Assembly: GCA_028825345.1 (NCBI GenBank)
Contig: JAPKAJ010000035.1
Span: forward strand, 1 to 13,756
Reading direction: 5' to 3'
Length of the DNA: 13,756 nucleotides
DNA from: Arenicellales bacterium
GTDB taxonomy: Bacteria > Pseudomonadota > Gammaproteobacteria > Arenicellales > UBA868
Position numbers and translations under genes: made by a program. The notes below the pieces were generated by a model, which worked only from the letters and a program-made list of their open reading frames with translations, ran no database searches and had not been told where the DNA came from. Of this stretch, positions 1 to 9,000 are shown piece by piece (position 1 is the stretch's first letter; every line of letters begins with the position of its first letter).

Positions 1-536
1 AAAAGTCCGATCAGAATGTCCGGGGCGCGACTGTGTTGCCCAAGGGAACTGGCAAGACCGTGCGCGTTGCAGTCTTTGCCGACGGTGCCGATGCCGAGGC
101 CGCCAAAGGGGCAGGAGCTGATGTGGTCGGATTGGACGATCTTGCGGAGACCATCAAAGGCGGCAAGATCGACTTCGATATTTGTATCGCTACACCCGCG
201 ACGATGCGCGTGGTCGGAAAACTGGGACAGGTGCTTGGGCCGCGAGGGCTGATGCCCAATCCCAAAGTGGGTACGGTGACACAGGATGTCGCCAAAGCAG
301 TCGGCAACGCCAAGGCCGGTCAGGTGCAGTTTCGCATCGACAAAGCCGGGGTCGTCCATTGCCCCATTGGCAAAGCGTCTTTTGATGCCGATGCCCTGAA
401 AGAAAACTTGATGGCGCTGTTGGATGCGCTGAATAAGGCCAAGCCGTCCGCCGCCAAGGGCCAATACCTAAGGCGATTGACCTTGTCCACGACGATGGGG
501 CCGGGCGTTAAAGTCGACCGTGCCTCGGTAAGTTAA
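1..536 (+). CDS. rplA: Ribosomal protein L1, 3' part (5' end outside window)
   Basis: This is the C-terminal 177 residues of large-subunit protein L1; the reading frame enters at base 3 and ends with TAA at 534-536. L1 binds 23S rRNA at the mobile L1 stalk, helps release deacylated tRNA from the E site, and in enterobacteria represses the rplKA mRNA. The first visible residues, KSDQNVRGATVLPKGTGK, match the middle of E. coli L1 (234 aa). They are followed by the hallmark LGQVLGPRGLMPNPKVGTVT and by NAKAGQVQFR, which belong to the RNA-binding domain. The C-terminus (STTMGPGVKVD) also fits the family. Roughly 55-60 N-terminal residues, probably together with rplK, lie upstream of the window. 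An internal GTG at 33 is not a start, because conserved L1 sequence continues upstream of it. Confidence 0.97.
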   Translation, partial: KSDQNVRGATVLPKGTGKTVRVAVFADGADAEAAKGAGADVVGLDDLAETIKGGKIDFDICIATPATMRVVGKLGQVLGPRGLMPNPKVGTVTQDVAKAVGNAKAGQVQFRIDKAGVVHCPIGKASFDADALKENLMALLDALNKAKPSAAKGQYLRRLTLSTTMGPGVKVDRASVS

Positions 537-608
537 ATAGATTTGTTTTGAGGGGCTCGACCATGGCTTTGCTGCCTTTTTAGGCAATAAAAGTTGGGTG
601 GGTTCGTC

Positions 609-747
609 GAAGACCGTAGGTGTGAAGCCGGTGACGTTACCGGGTTTGCTTAATGGTGCTCCACCAGCCTGCGCAGGCGGTGCCCCAGATCTGAAGATTT
701 TTCCAGGGTCAGGACACCAAGGTGTAACCAGTAGGGAGTAGTGCTAA
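609..747 (+). promoter_or_regulatory. L10-type ribosomal protein leader (autoregulatory RNA) upstream of rplJ
   Basis: The 211-base gap between rplA and rplJ contains the signature of the gammaproteobacterial L10 leader. It has GAAGACCGTAGG at 609-620, GCTTAAT at 648-654 and CCTGCGCAGGCGGTGCCCC at 668-686; from memory, Pseudomonas has closely similar blocks in the same order. A basal helix pairs 615-620 with 668-673 (one U-G pair). It encloses a hairpin 628-632/639-643 and a second one 654-658/662-666. A small hairpin (714-717/722-725) sits just before the Shine-Dalgarno AGGGAG at 733-738. In E. coli the L10-L12 complex binds this leader and represses translation of rplJ and rplL. The fold was drawn by hand; the family assignment is from memory of the motif. 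Confidence 0.8.
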
Positions 748-1281
748 ATGAGCCTTAATATCGATCAGAAAAAGGCCGTCGTCAGCGACGTGACACAGAT
801 ATTTTCTGTGGCGCAGGCTGCCGTTCTGGCTGAGTATCGCGGGCTTACCGTCGCACAAATTACCGAACTGAGAGGCGAAGCCCGCAACCAGGGAGTGGAC
901 GTGCGTGTTGTAAAAAACACTCTGGCCAAGCGCAGTGTTGCTGGCTCTGATTTTGAATGTCTGGCGGACCACTTTACGGGACCGGTGTTGATCTCCTCGT
1001 CGGAAGATCCGGTGGCTGTAGCTAAGGTGGTTGCCAAGTTTGCCAAGAAGAATGATGACCTGAAGATTACGGTAGGCGCTATGAACGGCGACTTGCTTGA
1101 TTTGGCGGCCATCCAGGTATTAGCCAGGTTGCCCAACCGTGACGAATTACTCGCCACGTTGGTGGGTACGATGGCGGCGCCGATAAGCAAACTGGTCCGG
1201 ACTTTAAATGAAGTGCCTTCGAAGTTTGTGCGCACGCTGTCGGCTGTCAGGGATAGTCGGTCCGAAGAACAGGTAGCGTGA
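748..1281 (+). CDS. rplJ: Ribosomal protein L10 (stalk base, L12 anchor)
   Basis: L10 forms the base of the GTPase-activating stalk: its N-terminal domain binds 23S rRNA with L11, and its long C-terminal helix carries L7/L12 dimers. It also represses its own mRNA together with L12. The 177-residue product starts at ATG 748, nine bases after AGGGAG (733-738). Conserved stretches include LAEYRGLTVAQITELR, VRVVKNTLAKR (about residues 52-62) and FECLADHFTGPVLI. The protein is about 12 residues longer than the 165-aa E. coli one. The extra length lies in the C-terminal helix as a near-repeat, SKLVRTLNEVP (147-157) followed by SKFVRTLSAVR (158-168), which may add an L12-binding segment. It is followed after 51 bases by rplL, with which it forms a functional and regulatory pair. 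Confidence 0.97.
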   Translation: MSLNIDQKKAVVSDVTQIFSVAQAAVLAEYRGLTVAQITELRGEARNQGVDVRVVKNTLAKRSVAGSDFECLADHFTGPVLISSSEDPVAVAKVVAKFAKKNDDLKITVGAMNGDLLDLAAIQVLARLPNRDELLATLVGTMAAPISKLVRTLNEVPSKFVRTLSAVRDSRSEEQVA

Positions 1282-1332
1282 GAAACGGTCGAGCGCTTAA
1301 GACAGGAAAAATCTCAAGTTAAGGAGAGTCAA

Positions 1333-1713
1333 ATGAATCGCGAAGAAGTGTTAAATGCAGTAGCAGAAATGTCCGTCCTAGAATTGTCACAATTAATCAA
1401 GGACATGGAAGAAAAGTTTGACGTTTCCGCCAGTGCCGCAGTGGCAGTAGCTGCCCCCGCAGCTGGCGAGGCAGGTGGTGATGCAGGTGCCGCCGAGGAA
1501 CAAACTGAGTTTGATGCCATGCTGACCTCTTTTGGTGAGAAAAAGGTCCCCGTCATCAAGGCGGTTCGGGCTCTTACCGGCCTGGGCTTGAAGGAAGCCA
1601 AGGATCTGGTCGAGTCGGCACCCACCGCTGTCAAGGAAGGCGTCACCAAGGCTGAAGCTGAGGAAATCAAGAAGCAGATCGAAGAAGCCGGCGGATCTGT
1701 TGAGATTAAGTAG
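1333..1713 (+). CDS. rplL: Ribosomal protein L7/L12
   Basis: L7/L12 is the multicopy, mobile stalk protein that recruits and stimulates EF-G, EF-Tu and other GTPases. The 126-residue product (121 in E. coli) has the standard layout. An N-terminal dimerisation and L10-binding helical part covers about 1-32 (VLELSQLIKDMEEKFDVSA). An Ala/Gly-rich flexible hinge covers about 33-56. The globular C-terminal domain, about 57-126, contains EKKVPVIKAVRALTGLGLKE and ends in GGSVEIK. The start ATG 1333 has the strongest ribosome binding site in the window, TTAAGGAG ending at 1326. That fits its need for several copies per L10. A hairpin follows 11 bases after the TAG stop, where transcript processing or attenuation would separate it from rpoB. 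Confidence 0.98.
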   Translation: MNREEVLNAVAEMSVLELSQLIKDMEEKFDVSASAAVAVAAPAAGEAGGDAGAAEEQTEFDAMLTSFGEKKVPVIKAVRALTGLGLKEAKDLVESAPTAVKEGVTKAEAEEIKKQIEEAGGSVEIK

Positions 1714-1724
1714 TAACCAGTTGT

Positions 1725-1748
1725 ACACCTGCTGTAAGTGGCAGGTGT
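1725..1748 (+). promoter_or_regulatory. Hairpin 1 between rplL and rpoB
   Basis: A perfect 8-bp inverted repeat, ACACCTGC (1725-1732) with GCAGGTGT (1741-1748), around the 8-base loop TGTAAGTG. No run of T follows, so it is not a normal intrinsic terminator. It lies where E. coli has an attenuator and an RNase III cleavage site that lower rpoBC expression relative to rplJL. A role in processing or mRNA 3'-end protection is inferred from position and shape only. Confidence 0.6.
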
Positions 1749-1760
1749 CGACCGGTCTTG

Positions 1761-1803
1761 AAGGCGCGCCCGGGCGGCTTAGCAGCTCCTTGGCGCGCGC
1801 CTT
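1761..1803 (+). promoter_or_regulatory. GC-rich hairpin 2 between rplL and rpoB
   Basis: A perfect 9-bp stem, AAGGCGCGC (1761-1769) with GCGCGCCTT (1795-1803), almost entirely G-C. It encloses a 25-base loop. An alternative register with one bulged G is possible because the 3' arm is a GC repeat. The next bases are ATGTAAAG rather than a T-run, so transcription probably passes. It could be a pause or attenuation site, or a double-stranded target for RNase III. Confidence 0.6.
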
Positions 1804-1864
1804 ATGTAAAGTGATTGATCGGGTTACCCGACGGTTGCTCACGCCCTAACGCTACGAGGTCTTC

Positions 1865-4800
1865 ATGGCTTATACCTTTACCGAGAAAAAGCGGATTCGT
1901 AAGAGTTTCAGCACCAGGCCGGCATCGGATCAGATACCCAATCTTCTGGAGATCCAAAAAGCCTCCTATCGCAAGCTGCTGCAAGCTGGCGTTGAGCCTC
2001 TCCAGCGAATTGATCAGGGTCTGCAAGCCGCGTTCAAGTCGGTTTTCCCGATTGAGAGCTATAGCGGTGCCGCCTCCCTCGACTTTGTCTGCTATCGCCT
2101 GGGCACGCCGGTCTTTGATGTTCGCGAATGCCAGCAACGTGGAGTGGTGTATTCGGCGCCACTACATGCGACGCTACGACTGATTATCTTCGATAAGAGC
2201 GAATCTGGCGGCGCCAAGGTTCTGCGCGATATTAAGGAGCAGGAGGTTTACATGGGCGAGATGCCCCTGATGACTGACAACGGCACCTTTGTGATCAACG
2301 GGACAGAACGGGTCATTGTCTCGCAGCTGCACCGTTCGCCTGGTGTCTTTTTTGACCATGATAAAGGCAAGACCCACTCGTCTGGCAAATTGCTTTTAAA
2401 CGCCCGGGTCATCCCCTACCGTGGGTCGTGGCTTGATTTTGAATTCGATCAAAAAGATCTCTTATTTGTCCGGATTGATCGGCGGCGCAAACTTCCCGGA
2501 ACCGTCATTCTCAAGGCACTGGACTACTCTAACGAGGAGATCCTGAGCCTGTTTTTTGAGACTGACCGCATAACGTTGTTGCCTGAGTCGGCCCAAGTTG
2601 ACCTGGTCGCAGAACGCCTGCGTGGTCAGGAGATGGATTTTGACATCAAGACGCCCAGTGGAACGGTTGTGGTTGCGGCAGAGAAGCGAATTACTGCTCG
2701 GCATATCCGCGACATCGAAAAAACCAGCCTGACCGCTCTGGACGTACCTGATACCTACCTTGTGGGTCGGGTGTTAGCGACAGAGTTGGTGGATACTGAA
2801 ACAGGTGAGGTTCTGGCTGTAGCCAACGACGAGGTGACAGAAGAACTGCTAGTGAAACTTCGTGAAGCCGAGGTCACATCATTCGAGACCATCTATACCA
2901 ATGACCTTGATCGTGGACCGTATATCGCAGACACCCTTCGGTCTGATCCAACTAACACCGTGCTGGAAGCGCAGGTCGAGATTTATCGCATGATGCGCCC
3001 CGGTGAGCCGCCGACCAAAGATGCAGCTGAACAACTGTTCCGCAACCTATTCTTCAACATCGATCGCTACGACCTGTCCGCAGTAGGTCGAATGAAACTA
3101 AACCGACGATTGGGCCGCCCAACTGATGAAGGCCCTGGGATTCTCAGCCAGCAAGATATTGTTGATGTGATGCGTACCCTGGTCGAACTGAAGAACGGGA
3201 ACGGCGAGACAGATGATATTGATAACCTGGGTAATCGACGGGTTCGGTCAGTGGGTGAACTGGTCGAGAATCAGTTCCGAATTGGTCTGGTGCGAGTTGA
3301 GAGGGCAGTCAAGGAACGCCTTTCTATGGCCGAATCCGAGAACCTGACACCACAGGATCTGATCAACGCCAAGCCGGTATCAGCGGTAATCAAGGAATTT
3401 TTTGGGTCGAGTCAGTTGTCACAATTTATGGACCAGACCAATCCGCTTTCAGAAGTCACACACAAACGACGTGTTTCAGCGCTTGGACCGGGCGGATTAA
3501 CCCGCGAGCGTGCCGGGTTTGAGGTGCGAGATGTGCATCCGACCCACTATGGCCGAGTTTGCCCGATCGAGACACCAGAAGGGCCCAATATCGGGCTGAT
3601 TAACTCTTTGGCTATTTTTGCGCGTACCAACGAGTACGGTTTTCTTGAGACTCCCTATCGTAAAGTGGTTGATCGGAAATTGACTGATGAAGTGATGTAC
3701 CTGTCGGCGATTGAAGAAGGTAAATATGTGATTGCCCAGGCAAATGCGCGACTCAACAACAAGAGAGAACTTGCTGACGATTTGATTTCATGTCGGCATG
3801 AGAATGAATTTACGCTTTCGAGCTCTGAGAGTGTCCAGTTCATAGATATTGCTCCCTCGCAGATTGTTTCTGTCGCGGCAGCTCTCATCCCATTTCTGGA
3901 ACATGATGATGCGAACCGGGCATTGATGGGCTCTAACATGCAGCGCCAGGCTGTGCCGACGATACAAAGCGAAAAACCCCTGGTAGGCACAGGTATCGAG
4001 CGCAAAGTCGCTTCTGATTCCGGCGTTGTGGTCATTGCCAGACGGGGTGGGGTCGTGAATGTGGTCGATGCTACGCGCATTGTTGTAAAGGTTAACGATA
4101 AGGAAGTCGACTCAGGCGATGCCGGTGTAGATATCTACAACCTTGTAAAGTACACCCGCTCCAACCAGAACACGACGATCAATCAGCGCCCGCTGGCGTT
4201 GGTCGGCGACAAGATTGAAAAAGGTGATGTGCTCGCGGACGGGCCATCGACGGACTTGGGCGAACTGGCCTTGGGGCGTAATATTCTTGTCGCTTTTATG
4301 CCTTGGAACGGCTACAACTTTGAGGATTCGATCCTCATTTCTGAGCGATTGGTCCAGGATGATGTGTATACCTCTATACATATAGAGGAACTCAACTGTA
4401 TTGCCCGTGATACCAAACTTGGATCGGATGACGTGTCCCGGGATATTCCGAATGTGAGTGAATCGGCCTTGTCCCGTCTTGATGAGTCCGGCATTGTCTA
4501 CATTGGTGCTGAGGTCAACCCGGGGGATATCCTCGTAGGAAAGGTTACCCCGAAAGGTGAAACCCAACTTACGCCAGAGGAAAAGCTGCTGCGAGCGATT
4601 TTTGGCGAGAAAGCGTCCGACGTAAAGGACACATCTTTGCGCATGCCTTCGGGAACGTCTGGAACGGTCATCGATGTTCAGGTCTTTACCCGGGATGGCG
4701 TTGAGAAAGACCCCCGCGCCTTATCAATAGAAGCCGATGAACTTGATGGTATCAAGAAGGACCTCAAGGATCAGTTCAGCATCGTCGAAGACGACACCTT

Positions 4801-5947
4801 CGATCGGATAGAGCGCTTACTGTCCGGCAAGGTCGCCGAAGGCGGACCTGGCGAGCTGGAAGCAGGCGAGAAAGTAACCCGCGGTTACCTTCAGACTATG
4901 CCTCGTGACAAGTGGTTTGAAGTTCGCTTGCGTGACGAAGAAACTAATACCACGCTGGAGCAGATTCGTCGCCAGTTAGCGGTTCAGTCAAAGAGATTCG
5001 ATGACCTGTATGACGAAAAGCGCGGAAAACTTGAGGCAGGTGATGATTTGCCGCCAGGCGTGCTGAAGATGGTCAAGGTATTTGTTGCGGTCAAACGGCG
5101 TTTGCAGCCAGGCGACAAGATGGCTGGCCGTCACGGCAACAAGGGGGTGATCTCTAAGATTGTTCCTATCGAGGATATGCCTTATATGGAAGACGGCACT
5201 ACCGTCGATATTGTTCTTAACCCTCTTGGTGTGCCATCGCGAATGAACGTTGGCCAGGTGCTGGAGTGCCACCTGGGTTGGGCAGCCAGTCATCTGGGAC
5301 GCCAGATCGGCCAGATGCTTGATGCCAAGGCAAGTTCCGACAAGCTACGCCAGAAACTGGGCAAGATATACGGCACGGGCCATACCCACGAGGATCTCAG
5401 CGATCTTTCCGATCCAGAGATTATGGAACTGGCTGGCAACTTGCGAGGCGGAGTCCCAATTGCTACCCCAGTGTTTGATGGCGCTAGTGAAAAGGACATC
5501 AAAAAATGGCTGGAAATTGCCGGGTTGCCCGCAAGCGGTCAAGCGACCCTGGTGGATGGCCGTACCGGCGAAGTCTTTGATCGAGAGGTGACTGTAGGCT
5601 ACATGTATATGCTTAAGCTTAATCACCTGGTCGATGACAAGATGCATGCGCGCTCGACTGGTCCGTATAGCCTGATCACTCAGCAGCCACTCGGTGGTAA
5701 AGCGCAGTTTGGAGGCCAGCGTTTTGGCGAGATGGAAGTCTGGGCGCTCGAGGCTTACGGCGCAGCCCACACGCTGCAGGAAATGTTAACGGTTAAATCG
5801 GATGATGTCGGGGGTAGAACCAAGATGTACGAGAATCTTGTGAGAGGTGATCACAGGATGGAACCTTCGGTACCCGAATCATTTAACGTTTTGGAAAAGG
5901 AAATCAGGGCCCTGGGTCTCAACATAGAACGACGACAAGATAAGTAG
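1865..5947 (+). CDS. rpoB: DNA-directed RNA polymerase subunit beta
   Basis: The beta subunit forms one pincer of the RNA polymerase core and part of the active site. The 1360-residue product (1342 in E. coli) is collinear with the family. The rifampicin pocket reads FFGSSQLSQFMDQTNPLSEV, then THKRRVSALGPGG. Its key residues D523, H533 and S538 match E. coli D516, H526 and S531, all the sensitive form. NGYNFEDSIL carries E820-D821 (E. coli E813-D814). KMAGRHGNKG carries the active-site lysines K1085 and K1093 (E. coli K1065 and K1073). The gammaproteobacterial insert before that motif is present. The C-terminus has the GEVFDREVTVGYMYMLKLNH and KSDDVGGRTKMYENLV segments that contact beta-prime. 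The start ATG 1865 is preceded by GAGGT at 1856-1860, rather close. rpoC follows 56 bases later, consistent with cotranscription. Confidence 0.99.
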   Translation: MAYTFTEKKRIRKSFSTRPASDQIPNLLEIQKASYRKLLQAGVEPLQRIDQGLQAAFKSVFPIESYSGAASLDFVCYRLGTPVFDVRECQQRGVVYSAPLHATLRLIIFDKSESGGAKVLRDIKEQEVYMGEMPLMTDNGTFVINGTERVIVSQLHRSPGVFFDHDKGKTHSSGKLLLNARVIPYRGSWLDFEFDQKDLLFVRIDRRRKLPGTVILKALDYSNEEILSLFFETDRITLLPESAQVDLVAERLRGQEMDFDIKTPSGTVVVAAEKRITARHIRDIEKTSLTALDVPDTYLVGRVLATELVDTETGEVLAVANDEVTEELLVKLREAEVTSFETIYTNDLDRGPYIADTLRSDPTNTVLEAQVEIYRMMRPGEPPTKDAAEQLFRNLFFNIDRYDLSAVGRMKLNRRLGRPTDEGPGILSQQDIVDVMRTLVELKNGNGETDDIDNLGNRRVRSVGELVENQFRIGLVRVERAVKERLSMAESENLTPQDLINAKPVSAVIKEFFGSSQLSQFMDQTNPLSEVTHKRRVSALGPGGLTRERAGFEVRDVHPTHYGRVCPIETPEGPNIGLINSLAIFARTNEYGFLETPYRKVVDRKLTDEVMYLSAIEEGKYVIAQANARLNNKRELADDLISCRHENEFTLSSSESVQFIDIAPSQIVSVAAALIPFLEHDDANRALMGSNMQRQAVPTIQSEKPLVGTGIERKVASDSGVVVIARRGGVVNVVDATRIVVKVNDKEVDSGDAGVDIYNLVKYTRSNQNTTINQRPLALVGDKIEKGDVLADGPSTDLGELALGRNILVAFMPWNGYNFEDSILISERLVQDDVYTSIHIEELNCIARDTKLGSDDVSRDIPNVSESALSRLDESGIVYIGAEVNPGDILVGKVTPKGETQLTPEEKLLRAIFGEKASDVKDTSLRMPSGTSGTVIDVQVFTRDGVEKDPRALSIEADELDGIKKDLKDQFSIVEDDTFDRIERLLSGKVAEGGPGELEAGEKVTRGYLQTMPRDKWFEVRLRDEETNTTLEQIRRQLAVQSKRFDDLYDEKRGKLEAGDDLPPGVLKMVKVFVAVKRRLQPGDKMAGRHGNKGVISKIVPIEDMPYMEDGTTVDIVLNPLGVPSRMNVGQVLECHLGWAASHLGRQIGQMLDAKASSDKLRQKLGKIYGTGHTHEDLSDLSDPEIMELAGNLRGGVPIATPVFDGASEKDIKKWLEIAGLPASGQATLVDGRTGEVFDREVTVGYMYMLKLNHLVDDKMHARSTGPYSLITQQPLGGKAQFGGQRFGEMEVWALEAYGAAHTLQEMLTVKSDDVGGRTKMYENLVRGDHRMEPSVPESFNVLEKEIRALGLNIERRQDK

Positions 5948-6003
5948 TCGAACCTATAGCGACCCCGTTCAAAGTAATCGATCCAGACACCCCGAGGAAA
6001 GTA

Positions 6004-9000
6004 ATGAAAGATCTTTTCAGCCAGTTCACAAGACACGACTCCACAGACGAGGAGTTCGACAATATCCGGATTGGTCTGGCATCGCCAGATAAGATCCGCT
6101 CGTGGTCATGGGGCGAAGTGAAGAAGCCCGAAACCATTAATTACCGGACTTTCAAGCCGGAGCGCGACGGCCTGTTCTGCGCTAAGTTGTTTGGGCCGAT
6201 GAGCGATTACGAATGTTTGTGCGGTAAATACAAGCGCCTCAAGCACCGAGGCGTTGTCTGCGAAAAATGTGGTGTAGAGGTGACCCTTTCCACGGTTCGT
6301 CGCGAGCGTATGGGCCATATCGAACTGGCCAGCCCAGTAGCACACATCTGGTTTTTGAAGTCTCTGCCATCACGGCTGGGTGTGCTTTTAGATATGACGG
6401 TACGGGAAATCGAGCGGATACTCTACTTCGAGGCTTATGTCATTACCGACAGTGGACTCACTGATCTTGAAGAAGGCTCGCTGCTGACAGAAGAACAATA
6501 CTACGAGGCCATCGAGATGTACGGCGCCGATTTCGACGCCGGGATGGGTGCAGAAGCAGTCAAAGAGCTGCTTAAATCCATGGAGCTAAAGTCTCTGTCG
6601 CCACAGTTGCGCGAAGAACTCGCCGAATCTTCATCTGAGACTAAGACCAAAAAATTGACCAAGCGATTGAGAGTCGTCGAGGCGTTCCTGCACTCCGGGA
6701 ACAAGCCGGAATGGATGATCATGGAGGCTTTGCCCGTACTACCGCCGGATTTACGTCCGTTGGTGCCTTTGGACGGCGGGCGTTTTGCAACGTCAGATCT
6801 CAATGACTTGTATCGCAGAGTAATCAATCGTAACAATCGCTTGCGACGACTACTCGATCTTAATGCGCCAGACATTATCGTGCGCAATGAAAAACGCATG
6901 TTGCAAGAATCGGTCGATGCCCTGCTGGATAACGGTCGCCGCGGTAAGGCGGTCACCGGCCCTAATCGACGCCAGTTGAAGTCTTTAGCCGATATGATCA
7001 AAGGTAAGCAGGGGCGCTTTCGTCAAAACCTGTTGGGTAAGCGAGTTGATTACTCTGGCCGCTCGGTGATCGTAGTTGGACCCACGCTTAAATTACACCA
7101 GTGTGGCTTGCCCAAGAAGATGGCGCTGGAGTTGTTTCGGCCGTTCATCTACAGCAAGCTCGAACTGCATGGCTTGGCAACCACTATCAAGCAGGCAAAG
7201 AAGTTGGTGGAATCCGAGGAGCCGGAGGTCTGGGACATTCTTGAAGATGTGATTCGCGAACATCCTGTGCTGCTTAATCGGGCGCCGACGTTGCACCGAC
7301 TCGGTATCCAGGCTTTTGAGCCGGTGTTGGTCGAGGGTAAGGCCATCCAGCTACATCCGCTGGTGTGCACTCCATATAACGCCGACTTTGACGGTGATCA
7401 GATGGCGGTACATGTTCCACTTTCTATTGAGGCACAGATCGAGGCTCGGACCTTGATGATGTCTTCTAACAATGTCCTTTCGCCTTCGAACGGCGAGCCA
7501 ATTATTGTCCCGTCCCAGGATATAGTGCTGGGCCTGTATTACATGACCCGCGAGATGGTGAACGCGCGTGGTGAGGGCAAGATATTTGCAGATATTGCTG
7601 AGGTTCGCAGGGCATTGGACAGCGGGGTGCTGTCACTGCATGCCAAGATCAAGACGCGTGTCCGGCAAGTGCTTGCCGATGACGAAGGTCAGATGAGCGA
7701 AACCCTGACTTTAATAGAGACCACCACGGGTCGAGCTTTACTATCGGAGATCCTCCCGGATGGATTACCGTTTGAGCTGGTCAACCAGTCAATGAAAAAG
7801 CGTGCGATATCCAATGTTATCAACGAGTGTTATCGTCGGGTAGGGCTCAAGGATACCGTGATCTTCTGTGACCGTTTGATGTATACCGGATTTTCCATGG
7901 CCGCCAAGTCTGGCGTCTCAATTGGTATCGACGACATGGTGGTTCCCGACAGTAAGACAGAAACCCTCGCCGTCGCTGAAAGCGAAGTGAAGGCGATTCA
8001 GGATCAGCACCGCCAGGGCCTACTGACAGATGGTGAACGCTATAACAAGGTAGTCGATATATGGACCCATGCCAGTGACAAGGTGGCGGGCGAGATGATG
8101 GCTGAACTCAGTATCGAAACGGTTGTCAACGCCCAGGGTGAAAGCGTAGAGCAAGAATCATTCAACTCGATCTATATGATGGCTGACTCCGGCGCTCGCG
8201 GCAGTCACGCACAGATTCGCCAGCTGGCTGGCATGCGGGGCCTGATGGCCAAGCCTGATGGCTCGATCATCGAGACACCAATTACCGCTAACTTCCGCGA
8301 GGGACTCAATGTTCTGCAGTACTTTATTTCAACCCATGGCGCTCGTAAGGGTCTTGCAGATACAGCGTTGAAAACCGCCAACTCCGGCTATCTCACCCGA
8401 AGACTGGTGGATGTCTGTCAGGACCTTGTTGTTATCGAGGCCGATTGCGGCACCACCGACGGCATCCTGCGTGAAGCGAGGGTTGAGGGTGGTGAGGTGG
8501 TTATTCCGCTCAGAGATCGGATTCTGGGTCGATCTGTTGCCGTAGACGTGGTCAGTCCGGTAGGCAAAAAGGTTTTGGTCGGCGCGGGCGAGATGATTAA
8601 TGAGGCGGTAGTTCTCTCGCTGGAAGAGCACAATATTAACCATGTCAAAGTTCGCTCTGCAGTGACCTGCGAGACCCGCTACGGCATTTGCTCGACCTGT
8701 TACGGTCGGGATCTGGCCCGGGGTCAGCTGGTCAACCGTGGCGAAGCAGTAGGCGTTATGGCGGCACAGAGCATCGGTGAGCCCGGGACCCAGTTAACCA
8801 TGCGCACCTTCCATATTGGTGGTGCTGCTTCAAGGACAGCAGCGGTTAGTGGTGTTGAAGTCAGGAACGACGGGACAGTTACATTTACGCGCGTCCGGCG
8901 GGTTAAGCGCGGAGACGGTCGTAATATCGTAGTTTCCCGTTCCGCCGAGTTGATCATTCACGATCAGCATGGCGTCGATCGCGAACGTTATCGCATCCCC

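Noticed and set aside
573..586. Small hairpin TGCCT-TTTT-AGGCA as a terminator after rplA
   Set aside because: The stem is 5 bp and is followed by ATAAAAG, with no T-run, and it lies between cotranscribed genes.
541..608. A separate promoter for rplJ, as in E. coli
   Set aside because: I tried the TTG-containing -35 candidates near 483 and 543-573 and found no -10 box at proper spacing. A promoter may exist but cannot be supported by eye.
667..678. Perfect palindrome GCCTGCGCAGGC as a protein-binding operator
   Set aside because: It lies within the L10 leader, where its left half is better explained by pairing with 615-620 in the RNA fold.
765..1235. Long minus-strand frames opposite rplJ, rpoB, rpoC and fusA (up to 166 codons)
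   Set aside because: All are antisense shadows of strongly conserved genes and contain no recognisable domains.
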